From the NCBI RefSeq assembly GCF_003201835.2, contig NZ_CP029289.2:2550501-2614500 (forward strand): a stretch of 64,000 nucleotides of DNA, in the 5' to 3' direction. Origin of the DNA: Acidianus brierleyi. Lineage in GTDB: Archaea; Thermoproteota; Thermoprotei_A; Sulfolobales; Sulfolobaceae. The notes beneath the pieces were generated by a model. It made no database searches. It saw only the letters and a list, made by a program, of their open reading frames with translations, and was not told the origin of the DNA. Below are positions 1-8,817 of the stretch, one piece after another (position 1 is the stretch's first letter; each line of letters starts with the position of its first letter). A program made the translations under genes and the position numbers.

Positions 1-143
1 GCTTAATGAAAACTATAAGTATTTATTGGCAATTAAAGGGAATTGCAGGTAAAATGCAAGTCAAAAAACCAGTTCATACTGGTGTTGCACAAGCCTGGGG
101 CGATTTGATGCAAGCCTCAACAGTTATAGTTATGAGGAATTAA
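1..143 (+). CDS. thiolase (acetyl-CoA acetyltransferase / SCP-x type), C-terminal end
   Basis: The reading frame is open from position 3 and ends at a TAA at 141-143, so only about 46 C-terminal residues are present. The tail has the thiolase-like block HTGVAQAWGDLMQ followed by a hydrophobic strand (TVIVM). The next genes, two DUF35 OB-fold proteins and an acyl-CoA synthetase, are the usual neighbours of SCP-x-like thiolases in Sulfolobales, which supports the call. The role would be thiolytic cleavage or condensation of acyl-CoA. The catalytic residues lie outside the window. Confidence 0.6.
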   Translation, partial: LMKTISIYWQLKGIAGKMQVKKPVHTGVAQAWGDLMQASTVIVMRN

Positions 144-153
144 GGTGAGTTAG

Positions 154-660
154 ATGGAGAGAAAAGAATTGGAAAATCCTCTAAAAGAGGAGGAATTAAA
201 AGATCATATTACTATAAGCTATAAACCTTTCGCTAAATACGAATATTCTGCTGGTCAAGCCATATCTAAATATTTGGAGGGATTAAAGGAGGGTAAAATA
301 ATAGGGAGGAAATGTAATAAATGCGGTAGAGTTTACGTTCCTCCAAAAATGTATTGTGAGGATTGCTTTAGGCCTACAGACGAATGGGTAGAAGTTAAGG
401 ATGAAGGAATAGTTGAGACTGCAGTTGCAAGTTTCATTTCATGGACTAGAGAAAAGATTGAGGAGCCTGAGATTGTAGGTACTATAAGGCTATTTCCATC
501 TAAAGAAAACGATTACGTCTTCCCTGGAGTCTTTCATAGGATATGTTGTTCATATGAAGAAGTTAAGAACATGTCTATAATAGGTAAGAGAGTGAAAGCA
601 GTTTGGAAAAGTCAAAGAAAAGGAGATGTGAACGATATCGAATGTTTCAAGGTGATTTGA
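154..660 (+). CDS. DUF35 zinc-ribbon/OB-fold protein, acyl-CoA-associated
   Basis: 168 residues. The N-terminal half has a zinc ribbon with Cys54-x2-Cys57 and Cys68-x2-Cys71, separated by the typical VPPKMYC stretch, and the C-terminal half fits a DUF35 OB-fold. In archaea such proteins form complexes with thiolase and HMG-CoA synthase and may channel acyl-CoA. The ATG follows a GGTGAG Shine-Dalgarno-like sequence and lies 10 bases after the thiolase stop. The next DUF35 gene starts directly after this stop. The partner function is inferred from the family and the operon. Confidence 0.8.
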   Translation: MERKELENPLKEEELKDHITISYKPFAKYEYSAGQAISKYLEGLKEGKIIGRKCNKCGRVYVPPKMYCEDCFRPTDEWVEVKDEGIVETAVASFISWTREKIEEPEIVGTIRLFPSKENDYVFPGVFHRICCSYEEVKNMSIIGKRVKAVWKSQRKGDVNDIECFKVI

Positions 661-1077
661 ATGGCATGGGATAAAAGTGCAAACTCAATTCAAGTAAAAG
701 ATAACATGGAAGTATTTGAATATGTATATACTGCGGGAAAGAATGGAGAAGAGTTCTTTAAGGCACTGAAGGATAAGAAAATTTTAGGAGGTAGATGTGA
801 TAAATGCGGTAAGGTATCTGTACCTCCTAAAATGTTCTGCGATTGCTTTGGGCTACAGAAATTAGAGGAAATTAAGGGTAAGCCGTTTATAGACTCTTTC
901 ACTATAATCTATTATGATAATGACGGTAAAAAGTTAGAGACTCCTATAACTCTTGGGTTCATATCCTTTGAAGGCGTAGAAGGAGGAATTCTTGCTTATA
1001 TTGAAGGAGTTCCTGAAATTGGCAAAGAAGTTGAAATACTTGAATATAATATACCATTAAGGGTAAAAGTAAAATGA
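661..1077 (+). CDS. second DUF35 zinc-ribbon/OB-fold protein
   Basis: 138 residues, a shorter paralogue of the preceding gene. The ribbon is Cys46-x2-Cys49 and then Cys60-x-Cys62, so the second knuckle has one residue fewer than usual. An OB-fold-like C-terminal half follows. It starts immediately after the stop of the first DUF35 gene and overlaps the acyl-CoA synthetase start by 4 bases, so it is translationally coupled in a thiolase/DUF35/DUF35/acyl-CoA synthetase operon. It probably stabilises or feeds the thiolase; the exact substrate is unknown. Confidence 0.78.
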   Translation: MAWDKSANSIQVKDNMEVFEYVYTAGKNGEEFFKALKDKKILGGRCDKCGKVSVPPKMFCDCFGLQKLEEIKGKPFIDSFTIIYYDNDGKKLETPITLGFISFEGVEGGILAYIEGVPEIGKEVEILEYNIPLRVKVK

Positions 1078-2885
1078 GTTGGAAACCGAGCAAGGAATGG
1101 ATAGAGGAAAGTAATGTTTATAATTTTATGGCTCAAAAATCTTTAGATTTTGATTCTTTTTTGGAATATTCTACTACACCAGAATTTTGGGAGTATTTTG
1201 CTAATAAGATTTTTAATTTTCATAGAAAATATACTAAAGTTCTTGACTTATCTGAAGGGAAACAATGGCCTAAATGGTTCGTAGGCGGAGGATTAAATGT
1301 AGGGAATCAATTGAAAGAAAGTAGCGATATTTTTGTTAAGTATATGAATGAAAAAGGAGAAAAGAAAGAATTAACTTACTCTCAAATTTTAAACCAAACT
1401 AAGGCAGTAAGCAGTTGGCTTCACAAGATAGGATTAAAGAAAGGAGATAGAGTAGCTGTTTACATGCCTATGATTCCAGAAATCGTTCCAACGTTTCTTG
1501 GCATAATAAGGGCAGGCATGATAGTGGTTCCTTTATTTTCTGGATTTGGTAAGGAACCAATTAAGACAAGAATTGACGATAGTAACGCTAAGCTAATCTT
1601 TGCTTCCGACATTACGATGAGGAAAGGAAAAGAGATAGACATGCTTCAGAACATAAAGGATATTCCAATAGAAAAAGTCATAGTGAAAAGAGGAGATGAA
1701 AAGGATTATCTGGATTTTAATGAGGTTCTTAAAACTCCTGGAGATTATGTCGAGGACACTTCTACAGAAGATCCTATTATGATCATTTACACTTCTGGCA
1801 CTACAGGTAAACCTAAGGGATGTGTACATACACACGACGGATTTCCTCTTAAGGCTTCTGCAGATGTCTTCTTTAATTTCGATGCTAAGGAGGGAGAAAC
1901 GATATCTTGGATTTCTGATATGGGGTGGATGATGGGACCTTGGTTTTTATTTGGTGGAATGTTATTAAATAATAAAATAGCCTTATTTGAGGGTTATCCA
2001 GATCAGAACACTTTATCTAGATTTGTTGATGAATTGAAAGTAAATATTCTAGGATTGTCTGCAAGTCTTGTGAGAGCATTAAGAGCTGAATCTGAGATAT
2101 ATAAACTCAATTTAAGAATAGTGGGAAACACTGGTGAACCTATAGATGTAGAGAGCTGGAAATGGCTATTAAAAGTTACAGATTCACCTATAATTAATTA
2201 CTCTGGAGGAACAGAAATTTCAGGAGGAATTTTAGGAAATTATGTCATCAAGGACATAAAACCTTCATCATTTAACGGTTTTAGTCCAGGGATAAAAGCA
2301 GATGTATTTGACGAGGAAGGTAAGAGGGCAAATCCCAAAACTGAAGGAGAATTAGTGATCTTAAGCGTATGGCCTGGAATGACAAGAGGATTTTGGAATA
2401 ATAAGGAGAGATATATTGAAACTTATTGGTCAAGATGGAAGGATGTGTGGGTACACGGGGATTTAGCTTATTACGATGAAGAAGGGTACTATTATATTGT
2501 AGGAAGGAGCGATGATACAATAAAAGTTTCAGGTAAAAGGGTAGGTCCAGCTGAAGTAGAGGCAGTAGTGAATTCTTATCCTGATGTTATTGAGTCTGCT
2601 TGTGTTGGAGTTCCTGATCCTTTGAAAGGCGAAAAGATAATTTGTTTCGTAGTTTCTAAAAATAAGGATGAAAATAAAATTCTAGAATATACTCAAAAAA
2701 TGTTGGGTAAGGCGATTGCTCCATCTGAAATTAAAATAGTCAAGGAATTACCTAAGACCAGGAACGCGAAAATTATGAGGAGACTAATAAGAGCTATAAT
2801 TTTAGGAAAGAATTTAGGCGACGTGTCTTCCTTAGATAATCCTTCATCTATAGAGGAAATAAAAAAGGCTATCCATAATCCTTAA
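1074..2885 (+). CDS. AMP-forming acyl-CoA synthetase (acetyl/propionyl-CoA synthetase-like)
   Basis: 603 residues, normal for the ANL superfamily. The adenylate signature YTSGTTGKPKG lies at about residues 239-249, the motif YSGGTEISGG at about 374, and the C-terminal domain has the hinge WVHGDLAYYDEEGYYY and the lysine motif PKTRNAKIMRR, whose lysine is the catalytic and often acetylated residue of acetyl-CoA synthetases. It would activate a short or medium carboxylic acid to its CoA ester. It is the last gene of the thiolase/DUF35 operon and runs convergently into the CitE-like gene with a 17-base overlap. The substrate cannot be read from the sequence. Confidence 0.88.
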   Translation: MSWKPSKEWIEESNVYNFMAQKSLDFDSFLEYSTTPEFWEYFANKIFNFHRKYTKVLDLSEGKQWPKWFVGGGLNVGNQLKESSDIFVKYMNEKGEKKELTYSQILNQTKAVSSWLHKIGLKKGDRVAVYMPMIPEIVPTFLGIIRAGMIVVPLFSGFGKEPIKTRIDDSNAKLIFASDITMRKGKEIDMLQNIKDIPIEKVIVKRGDEKDYLDFNEVLKTPGDYVEDTSTEDPIMIIYTSGTTGKPKGCVHTHDGFPLKASADVFFNFDAKEGETISWISDMGWMMGPWFLFGGMLLNNKIALFEGYPDQNTLSRFVDELKVNILGLSASLVRALRAESEIYKLNLRIVGNTGEPIDVESWKWLLKVTDSPIINYSGGTEISGGILGNYVIKDIKPSSFNGFSPGIKADVFDEEGKRANPKTEGELVILSVWPGMTRGFWNNKERYIETYWSRWKDVWVHGDLAYYDEEGYYYIVGRSDDTIKVSGKRVGPAEVEAVVNSYPDVIESACVGVPDPLKGEKIICFVVSKNKDENKILEYTQKMLGKAIAPSEIKIVKELPKTRNAKIMRRLIRAIILGKNLGDVSSLDNPSSIEEIKKAIHNP

Positions 2886-3681
2886 CAATTTTTTTAGCTA
2901 TTGCATAATGAACGTTATCTATTAATTTGTCTTCAAGTCTTATAGCTCCTCTCCCTTCTTTTATTGCGTTTTCGTAAGCTTCTATTACTTTCTTAGCCCA
3001 TTCTATTTCTTCCTTTGTTGGGGAGAATACGCTGTTAGATATCGGTATTTGTGAAGGATGTATAACTTGTTTACCTACATAACCTAACTTTTTGGCGTGA
3101 AGACATTCCTCTTCAAATCCTTTCAAATCTTTTAAATCGAAAAATACTTTATCTATTGGGTCTATTCCATAAGCTTTAGCGTACATTACTATCTTTGTTT
3201 TAACGTATTCATTATTTTCATAAGTTTTAACTTCTCCTCCAGTGCTTAATGAAATATCAGCAGCACCATAAGAAATTGAAACTATGCCTTCAGATCTTAC
3301 TAAGTTTTCAATATCAATAAACCCCTTAGCAGTTTCAACTAAAGGTTCTATGTTCTTTCCAGTAGACCTATAAACAAAACTTAGATTTCCCTCTGCTTTA
3401 GGAATTACTATAGTATCAATTTCGATTTCTGATATTAAGACAAGATCTTTTAATCCCTCTTTTGTTCCTAAATTGTTTATTCTTACGCAGAGTTCTTTAT
3501 TTTTCCATTGTAATTCCTCTAAAGATTTTCTAAGAATTTCCCTAGCCTTATCTTTATCCTCATATGGAACAGAATCCTCTAAATCGAATATTATTGAGTC
3601 CGCTTCTAATTCAGTACTTTTCCTTATCATTTTTTCGCTAATTGCTGGTACAAATAATTGAGATCTCCTTCTCATATACAT
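2869..3681 (-). CDS. CitE-like CoA-ester lyase (HpcH/HpaI aldolase family)
   Basis: 270 residues. It has the family's N-terminal RRSQLFVPA motif, the metal and phosphate region IIFDLEDSVP, the strand IVIPKAEG and a conserved acidic cluster around SYGAADIS. Members cleave or form malyl-, citramalyl- or citryl-CoA with Mg2+. No citrate lyase alpha or gamma subunit is nearby, so it is a stand-alone lyase of the malyl/citramalyl-CoA type. It overlaps the upstream 81-residue gene by 10 bases, so both are probably one transcript. The substrate is uncertain. Confidence 0.8.
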   Translation of the reverse strand: MYMRRRSQLFVPAISEKMIRKSTELEADSIIFDLEDSVPYEDKDKAREILRKSLEELQWKNKELCVRINNLGTKEGLKDLVLISEIEIDTIVIPKAEGNLSFVYRSTGKNIEPLVETAKGFIDIENLVRSEGIVSISYGAADISLSTGGEVKTYENNEYVKTKIVMYAKAYGIDPIDKVFFDLKDLKGFEEECLHAKKLGYVGKQVIHPSQIPISNSVFSPTKEEIEWAKKVIEAYENAIKEGRGAIRLEDKLIDNVHYAIAKKIVKDYG

Positions 3682-3917
3682 TCATCCTTTATCAAGGAAA
3701 AAATTTTTTCCTTTTCATCGTCATTAATTTCCTTTCCAAGGATATAGGTAGAGGTTTCCTCTATCATTTCTCTTAGGTCTTCTAAGCTCGAACATACTCT
3801 TTCCTTATTTTGATCTATTGAAAATTGTTTCTTAATTTCCTCCTTGTAATCTTGAGATTGTAATATAATAGAGATAAAATTTCTTATGAGAGCCTGCCTA
3901 TAAAAACTAGTTTCCAT
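3672..3917 (-). CDS. small hypothetical protein upstream of CitE-like lyase
   Basis: 81 residues, charged and predicted mostly helical, with no recognised domain, signal peptide or metal motif. It overlaps the start of the CitE-like gene by 10 bases, which argues for a real coupled gene. A TATA-like stretch lies about 22 bases upstream on the minus strand, inside the divergent region that also holds a 21-bp palindrome. Its function is unknown; it could be a regulatory or accessory subunit of the lyase. Confidence 0.55.
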   Translation of the reverse strand: METSFYRQALIRNFISIILQSQDYKEEIKKQFSIDQNKERVCSSLEDLREMIEETSTYILGKEINDDEKEKIFSLIKDECI

Positions 3918-3936
3918 AACTTTTTATTATATCTTT

Positions 3937-3957
3937 AAATAATAAGTCTTATTATTT
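3937..3957. promoter_or_regulatory. 21-bp perfect palindrome between divergent genes
   Basis: Two 10-base arms (AAATAATAAG and its exact reverse complement) are separated by one base. The site lies in the 60-bp region between the 81-residue gene (minus) and the ferredoxin-anchor fusion (plus) and overlaps the TATA-like elements of both. This is a typical position for a dimeric repressor. It is A+T rich, so chance symmetry is possible. Confidence 0.45.
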
Positions 3958-3977
3958 ATCACGATAAATTTTCTTAT

Positions 3978-5162
3978 ATGGAAAGAAAGCTTGGTTTCAT
4001 CTTTGATCATAATAAATGCATAATATGTAACGCTTGTGTAGATGCGTGTAATAAGGCTTACGGAATGAATTGGAGAAAGCTCCCAATTTTCGATATTAAT
4101 GGGAATAAGACTGCACTTTCTATTTCCTGTAATCATTGTAGAGATCCTAAATGTATGGATGTTTGCCCTACTGGAGCTTTAAGGAAACTGGATAATGGAA
4201 TAGTCTATGTTGAGAAGGAGAGATGTATAGGTTGTAATTATTGCACATGGGCTTGTCCTTATGAGGCTCTAACTATGGGAAATGATAGCATGACTAAGTG
4301 CCACTTATGCATGGACAAACTAGGTAAAGGAATGCCTTATTGTGTAGAAGCTTGTCCTACTGGTGCATTAGCCTTTGGTTGGTTAGAGAATAGTGACGCT
4401 AAAGTAGACTATTTACCTCCTTCCGATATAACAAAGCCTGACTTAAAAATTATTCAACCAGAGGGAGTAAAGGTTAAGGCTAATGTCATCAAAGAGAAGG
4501 AAGAAAAGAACTATTTGGGTTTATTAATTTTCACAATTTTTAGTGAAATCTCATTGACCTACTCTCTCCTTAGACTTCCATACTTCTTACCAGTTTCTAT
4601 CGTTTTACTTCTCTCGTCTCTAATACTTTCGATCACTCATGCTAAATTCTTTTCAAGGGCACTAGCCATGATCTATGGAATTAAAAATTCGTGGTTAAGT
4701 AGGGAAGTAATTTTCGGCCTCATTTCTGTTCTGTTCTTCATTTTAACCTTTATTTATCCTCAATTTTTCTATCCTGCAGTGCTATTCCTTTGCTTATCTG
4801 TACTGTCTTCTATAATGATTTACATGTTAAAATCTAGACCTTCATGGTATAATCCAGATACCCCCATGTCTTTTATAGGAACTTGCTTTACTGTAGTGAT
4901 GCCATTAGCTTTCTTCTTCACTTCTAACATTGCTTATATTATAATAGGTATAATCTTTGGAATTCTTGAAATCTTCACTGCGTATCGTAAAAGAGATCTA
5001 AAGGAGAGGAAATTCAATATAATACCTATAGTACTATTGGGAATCTCAACTATCTTCCTACCGGTTTCTATAATATCTTCTGCTTCTGCTCTTGTGATAG
5101 AGATAATTTATAGAAGAAAGTTTTTTAAAAAGGTTATATATTATGGCATTCCTAATATTTGA
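3978..5162 (+). CDS. DmsB-like four-cluster ferredoxin fused to DmsC-like membrane anchor
   Basis: 394 residues. The first ~150 residues carry four Cys clusters in the order of DmsB/NrfC-type subunits: CIICNACVDAC, CNHCRDPKCMDVCP, CIGCNYCTWACP and CHLC...CVEACP. The remainder (about residues 175-390) has roughly eight hydrophobic segments like the DmsC quinone-reactive anchor. The fusion would pass electrons between a soluble partner and the membrane quinone pool. No molybdopterin catalytic subunit is adjacent. The neighbour downstream is the Por cluster, so the partner could be that ferredoxin system or a distant enzyme. The start lies about 25 bases after a TATA-like stretch. Confidence 0.8.
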   Translation: MERKLGFIFDHNKCIICNACVDACNKAYGMNWRKLPIFDINGNKTALSISCNHCRDPKCMDVCPTGALRKLDNGIVYVEKERCIGCNYCTWACPYEALTMGNDSMTKCHLCMDKLGKGMPYCVEACPTGALAFGWLENSDAKVDYLPPSDITKPDLKIIQPEGVKVKANVIKEKEEKNYLGLLIFTIFSEISLTYSLLRLPYFLPVSIVLLLSSLILSITHAKFFSRALAMIYGIKNSWLSREVIFGLISVLFFILTFIYPQFFYPAVLFLCLSVLSSIMIYMLKSRPSWYNPDTPMSFIGTCFTVVMPLAFFFTSNIAYIIIGIIFGILEIFTAYRKRDLKERKFNIIPIVLLGISTIFLPVSIISSASALVIEIIYRRKFFKKVIYYGIPNI

Positions 5163-5212
5163 ACTTTTCAGTAAAAACATTTATTAGTCTAAATACTTTA
5201 ATTTATATATGG

Positions 5213-5776
5213 GTGATAATATCGCTTGAGATACGTTTTCACGGAAGAGGTGGACAAGGAGTTGTTACTTCAGCGGAACTATTGGCTACTGCCGCGGGAA
5301 TTGACGGCTTGTGGGCCTCCGCTTTCCCAATCTACGGTGCGGAAAGAAGGGGAGCTGAGATTGAGGCATATTGTAGAATTTCTAAAAGCCAAATTAGAGA
5401 AACTTCTCCAATTAGTCGTCCGGACATAGTAGTCATTTTAGATCCTACACTTTTGAAGATTTCTAATCCTTTAAGGGGGTTAAAGGAATCAGGTAAGGTA
5501 ATAATTAACTCTAAAGTTCCCCCTAGCGTGGATTTTGAAACGTATTATATTGATGCTACAAAGATAGCAATGGACAATAATCTTGTAAAATCTGGATGGC
5601 CTTTAGTTAACATTATAATGTTAGGAGCATTATTGAAAGTAATAGGCACAGTATCCTTGGAGAGCCTAAAGATAGCAATTGAGGATGAATTTGAAGGAAA
5701 AATAGCTGAATTAAATGAGAAAGCTGTTGAAATTGCTTATAATTCAGTTAAGGAGGTAGAGAAGATTGCAGTTTAA
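5213..5776 (+). CDS. porG: 2-oxoacid (pyruvate) ferredoxin oxidoreductase gamma subunit
   Basis: The protein begins just before IRFHGRGGQGVVTSAELLA, the conserved gamma-subunit N-terminus with the GRGGQG motif. I chose the in-frame GTG at 5213 because the longer frame from 5159 adds 18 residues with no family counterpart that overlap the preceding gene and what looks like promoter sequence. A family protein would be about 185-190 residues, which fits. It is the first gene of a gamma-delta-alpha-beta operon for CoA-dependent oxidation of pyruvate or other 2-oxoacids with ferredoxin reduction. The exact start remains uncertain. Confidence 0.88.
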   Translation: MIISLEIRFHGRGGQGVVTSAELLATAAGIDGLWASAFPIYGAERRGAEIEAYCRISKSQIRETSPISRPDIVVILDPTLLKISNPLRGLKESGKVIINSKVPPSVDFETYYIDATKIAMDNNLVKSGWPLVNIIMLGALLKVIGTVSLESLKIAIEDEFEGKIAELNEKAVEIAYNSVKEVEKIAV

Positions 5777-6023
5777 TGACTATCAGTATTTCCCTATTTC
5801 CATGCCAGATAAGGGAGCTGGAGGAAAGACAGGAAACTGGAGAGTAATGAGGCCAGTAATAACTGAAAAATGTATAAAGTGCAAGGCATGTTATTTATGG
5901 TGCCCAGAAGCCACTATTCACATAGAAGATGGAGTAACAATAGACTATGAATATTGTAAGGGATGTGGAGTTTGCGCTTCCGTGTGTCCAATAAAAGCAA
6001 TAAAAATGGTGAGTGAAACATGA
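5766..6023 (+). CDS. porD: 2-oxoacid ferredoxin oxidoreductase delta subunit (2[4Fe-4S] ferredoxin)
   Basis: 85 residues with two classic [4Fe-4S] motifs, CIKCKACYLWCPEA and CKGCGVCASVCPIKA. It starts with TTG at 5766, overlapping the gamma stop by 11 bases. The strong ribosome-binding site AGGAGGT at 5751-5757, seven to eight bases before the TTG, decides this start. It carries electrons from the thiamine-diphosphate site to external ferredoxin. It overlaps the alpha start by 4 bases, so the four genes are translationally coupled. Confidence 0.92.
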   Translation: MQFNDYQYFPISMPDKGAGGKTGNWRVMRPVITEKCIKCKACYLWCPEATIHIEDGVTIDYEYCKGCGVCASVCPIKAIKMVSET

Positions 6024-7225
6024 GACAAAAAATAATTTCAGGAAATGAAGCAGTAGCTCTAGCCGTTAAATTGGCTAGAGTTGGTTTGGTAGGAATATAT
6101 CCAATAACTCCTCAAACGTCTATAATAGAAAAATTAGCGGAAATGAAAGCTAATGGAGAACTTGAGGCGGAAATAGTTAGGGTAGAAAGCGAACATGCGG
6201 CAATGGCTTCAACTTTTGGTGCAGCAGTAGCAGGAGTTAGGGCATTTACTGCAACTGCCTCTCAAGGTCTTCTATACATGCATGAAATGACATGGTGGGC
6301 TTTAGGCAGTAGAGTCCCAATAGTTATGGTTGTAGCTAGTAGAGCCGTAGGAGCTCCTTGGAATATTTGGGATGAGAACACAGACTTTATGAGCGAAAGA
6401 GATAGCGGTTGGTTAATGGCTTTTGCAAGCAATCCTCAGGAAGCTTTAGATCTAACATTACAAGCTTTCAGAATTTCTGAAGATGAAAGAGTATTTTTGC
6501 CAATGATGGTAGGTATGGACGGATTTATACTTTCTCATATGAAGACTAACGTTTATATCCCTGCTGAGGAAGAAATTGACGCCTTCTTACCTCCAAGAAG
6601 GCAGCCGTATATACTTGATACTGAGAGTCCAGTAGGCATGGGAAACATTTTTCCACCAATAGAATATATGAAGTTGAGGCAATCAATACACGAGGCCTTA
6701 GTAAGATCTGAAGACGTAATAAGAGAAGTAGGGAAGGAATATGAAAAAATAAACCCATTAGGAAGTTATTCCACACTCAATGTTAAATATAAACTTGATA
6801 CAGCGGATTACGCCGTAGTGCTTATGGGAGCATGGGCTGGAGATGCAATGGAAGCTATAGATCATCTGAGAGATAAAGGGATTAATGTAGGATTATATAG
6901 GATAAGATACGTAAGACCGTGGAGTGAAAAGGAAATTAGTGAGGCTTTGAAAGATAAGAAGGCTGTTCTTGTTATTGATAGGGCTACGGCAATGGGTAGG
7001 GGAAGTCCATTATATGAAGAAATAAAGGCTACCGTAAATCTAGACCAAATTTCTGGAGTCATATCTGGATTAGGAGGAGTTTTGCTTAATAAGGAAGATT
7101 TCGTGAACATTATTTCCCATTTCGTGGAAAAGGCAAAATTAGGAAAAGCCAATGGAATAAATTGGTATTATCCACAGGAGGGTGGTAAAGTTGAGCTTAG
7201 GACTCCGAAATCTATCGAAGAGTAA
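6020..7225 (+). CDS. porA: 2-oxoacid ferredoxin oxidoreductase alpha subunit
   Basis: 401 residues, the expected length for a stand-alone alpha subunit. The N-terminal YPITPQTSIIEKLAE motif is the alpha-subunit signature that helps bind the 2-oxoacid and CoA, followed by VESEHAAMASTFGAAVAG. The second domain (about 250-390) is the transketolase-C-like part with RIRYVRPWSEKEI. It pairs with the beta subunit, which starts inside its last codons. Substrate preference (pyruvate or broader 2-oxoacids) cannot be decided from the sequence, but the four-subunit layout is that of pyruvate:ferredoxin oxidoreductases. Confidence 0.92.
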   Translation: MRQKIISGNEAVALAVKLARVGLVGIYPITPQTSIIEKLAEMKANGELEAEIVRVESEHAAMASTFGAAVAGVRAFTATASQGLLYMHEMTWWALGSRVPIVMVVASRAVGAPWNIWDENTDFMSERDSGWLMAFASNPQEALDLTLQAFRISEDERVFLPMMVGMDGFILSHMKTNVYIPAEEEIDAFLPPRRQPYILDTESPVGMGNIFPPIEYMKLRQSIHEALVRSEDVIREVGKEYEKINPLGSYSTLNVKYKLDTADYAVVLMGAWAGDAMEAIDHLRDKGINVGLYRIRYVRPWSEKEISEALKDKKAVLVIDRATAMGRGSPLYEEIKATVNLDQISGVISGLGGVLLNKEDFVNIISHFVEKAKLGKANGINWYYPQEGGKVELRTPKSIEE

Positions 7226-8084
7226 TTCGTTACTCTCTGGAACTTCAGCATGTCCAGGCTGTCCAGAGAATATGGCTATGAGAATGGTGGGCATGGGATT
7301 GGGAAGTGACGTTGCGCTCATAGTCATTGCAGGATGCTCTTCAGTAATTCAAGGGATGGCTCCCAGAAATTCCTATAATTTCCCAGTACTAAACATAGCC
7401 TTTGCGGCAGGACCTCCAGCGGCTTCAGGGATGGCAAGGGCTTACAGACTGAGAAATAAAAATACTACCGTAGTTGTATGGGCAGGAGACGGCGGAACTG
7501 CAGATATAGGTTTCGCATCGTTGAGCGGTGCTGCTGAAAGAAATGAAAATTTCATATACATTTGTGTAGACAATGAGGCGTATATGAACTCTGGAGGACA
7601 AAGAAGTGGTTCAACGCCATTAGGTGCATCGACTTCCACTACTCCAGAAGGAAAAAAGGAGAATAAGAAGGAAATGATATTTATAATGATGGATCACAAT
7701 ATTCCTTATGCAGCTACAGCCTCTATAGGTTATCCGCATGACTTTGTTACAAAATTAAAGAAGGCTAAGAGTATTAACGGTTTCAAGTATTTACAAGTTC
7801 TTGCACCTGATCCATACGGTTGGATGTTCGATCCTGCTAAAACTCCAGAAGTCGGTAAATTAGCAGTTCAAACGTGTTACTGGCCATTAATAGAATACGA
7901 AAACGGCAAATTAACAGTCAATTCAGAATGTATGCATTGTCTAGATAAGAGTACTAGAAGACCATTAATAGATTTCATAAAAACTCAGGGAAGGTTTAAG
8001 AAGATAACTGAAGAAGAATACAAGAAGTTAGAAGAATATATTGATAGTATGTGGAAAAGAATAGAAAAAATGATGGAACTATAA
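7191..8084 (+). CDS. porB: 2-oxoacid ferredoxin oxidoreductase beta subunit
   Basis: About 297 residues. The thiamine-diphosphate motif appears as WAGDGGTADIG plus the downstream acidic/Asn stretch VDNEAYMNSG, and an N-terminal GTSACPGCPEN holds two cysteines for the [4Fe-4S] cluster. The frame is open from a GTG at 7182, but that codon overlaps the ribosome-binding site itself. The TTG at 7191 has GGAGG eight bases upstream and is preferred. The coding sequence overlaps the alpha gene by about 35 bases. It is the last gene of the Por operon, followed by 733 bases without a gene. Confidence 0.9.
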   Translation: MSLGLRNLSKSNSLLSGTSACPGCPENMAMRMVGMGLGSDVALIVIAGCSSVIQGMAPRNSYNFPVLNIAFAAGPPAASGMARAYRLRNKNTTVVVWAGDGGTADIGFASLSGAAERNENFIYICVDNEAYMNSGGQRSGSTPLGASTSTTPEGKKENKKEMIFIMMDHNIPYAATASIGYPHDFVTKLKKAKSINGFKYLQVLAPDPYGWMFDPAKTPEVGKLAVQTCYWPLIEYENGKLTVNSECMHCLDKSTRRPLIDFIKTQGRFKKITEEEYKKLEEYIDSMWKRIEKMMEL

Positions 8085-8817
8085 AGCTATTGATACTAAT
8101 TGTTTCTTTGTAAATTAAAACTGTGGCTCTGAGAAAAACTTTTTTGTCATCTATTTAGAATTAATAAGTGACTGCTTTGAGAATTAGCTGAAAATTCTTA
8201 AGCCTTAAGTTAGGAGAATATATTATTTTCCAATAATATTTGCTTTGTGACTCTCTTCAGAATTATATGATTAGTAGTTTACGAAAATTTCTCTTACTCA
8301 AATATTTTCATTCTATTATGTAACGAAATAAATCTTAGCTATTCTAGGCGAAAATATTTTAGGCTTTATGACAAATTATTTAACTTTTCTTCTATTATAT
8401 TAAATTATTTTTAACGCTACGTAATACTGCAGGAGATTTTCTTATAAAGCCTACTCAGTGTATTTAATAATATGTACGTTGAAATGGAAAGAGTTTAATT
8501 TTTAAAATAATAATCTATTTTTCAAATAATAAGAATACTATTCAATTACCTTTTATGCCAGAACTAGACTTGTGTTCTGTTATTAAATTATATATAACAC
8601 CTAAATTTTTTAAAACTTTTTATTACATACTGTTAATTTTACATTAATTTTTATTCTATTGCTAGATATGCTATAACTTTTTAATTATAAATATTTGAAT
8701 TTAAGTCTTACGCTGTTACTATTAGGAATTAATAATTGTTAACGAATTTATTAACTATAGAGAACTATCTAGGCGCATATTAGAAAAATTTTTATTTTAG
8801 GTCTTTCTAGATTTTTT
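8085..8817. other. 733-bp gene-free region with a dispersed repeat copy
   Basis: Very A+T rich with stops in all frames. I see no tRNA-like or GC-rich RNA segment. Bases 8272-8314 match 44713-44755 at 36 of 43 positions, so part of the region may be the remains of an insertion sequence. The last ~30 bases contain the T/A-rich promoter of the thermopsin gene. Confidence 0.6.

Noticed and set aside
5159..5212. N-terminal extension of the Por gamma subunit from 5159
   Set aside because: The extra residues have no family counterpart and overlap the preceding gene and promoter-like sequence.
8085..8817. Gene or structured RNA in the 733-bp gap
   Set aside because: Stops in every frame, no GC-rich or clover-leaf-like segment; only a diverged repeat was found.
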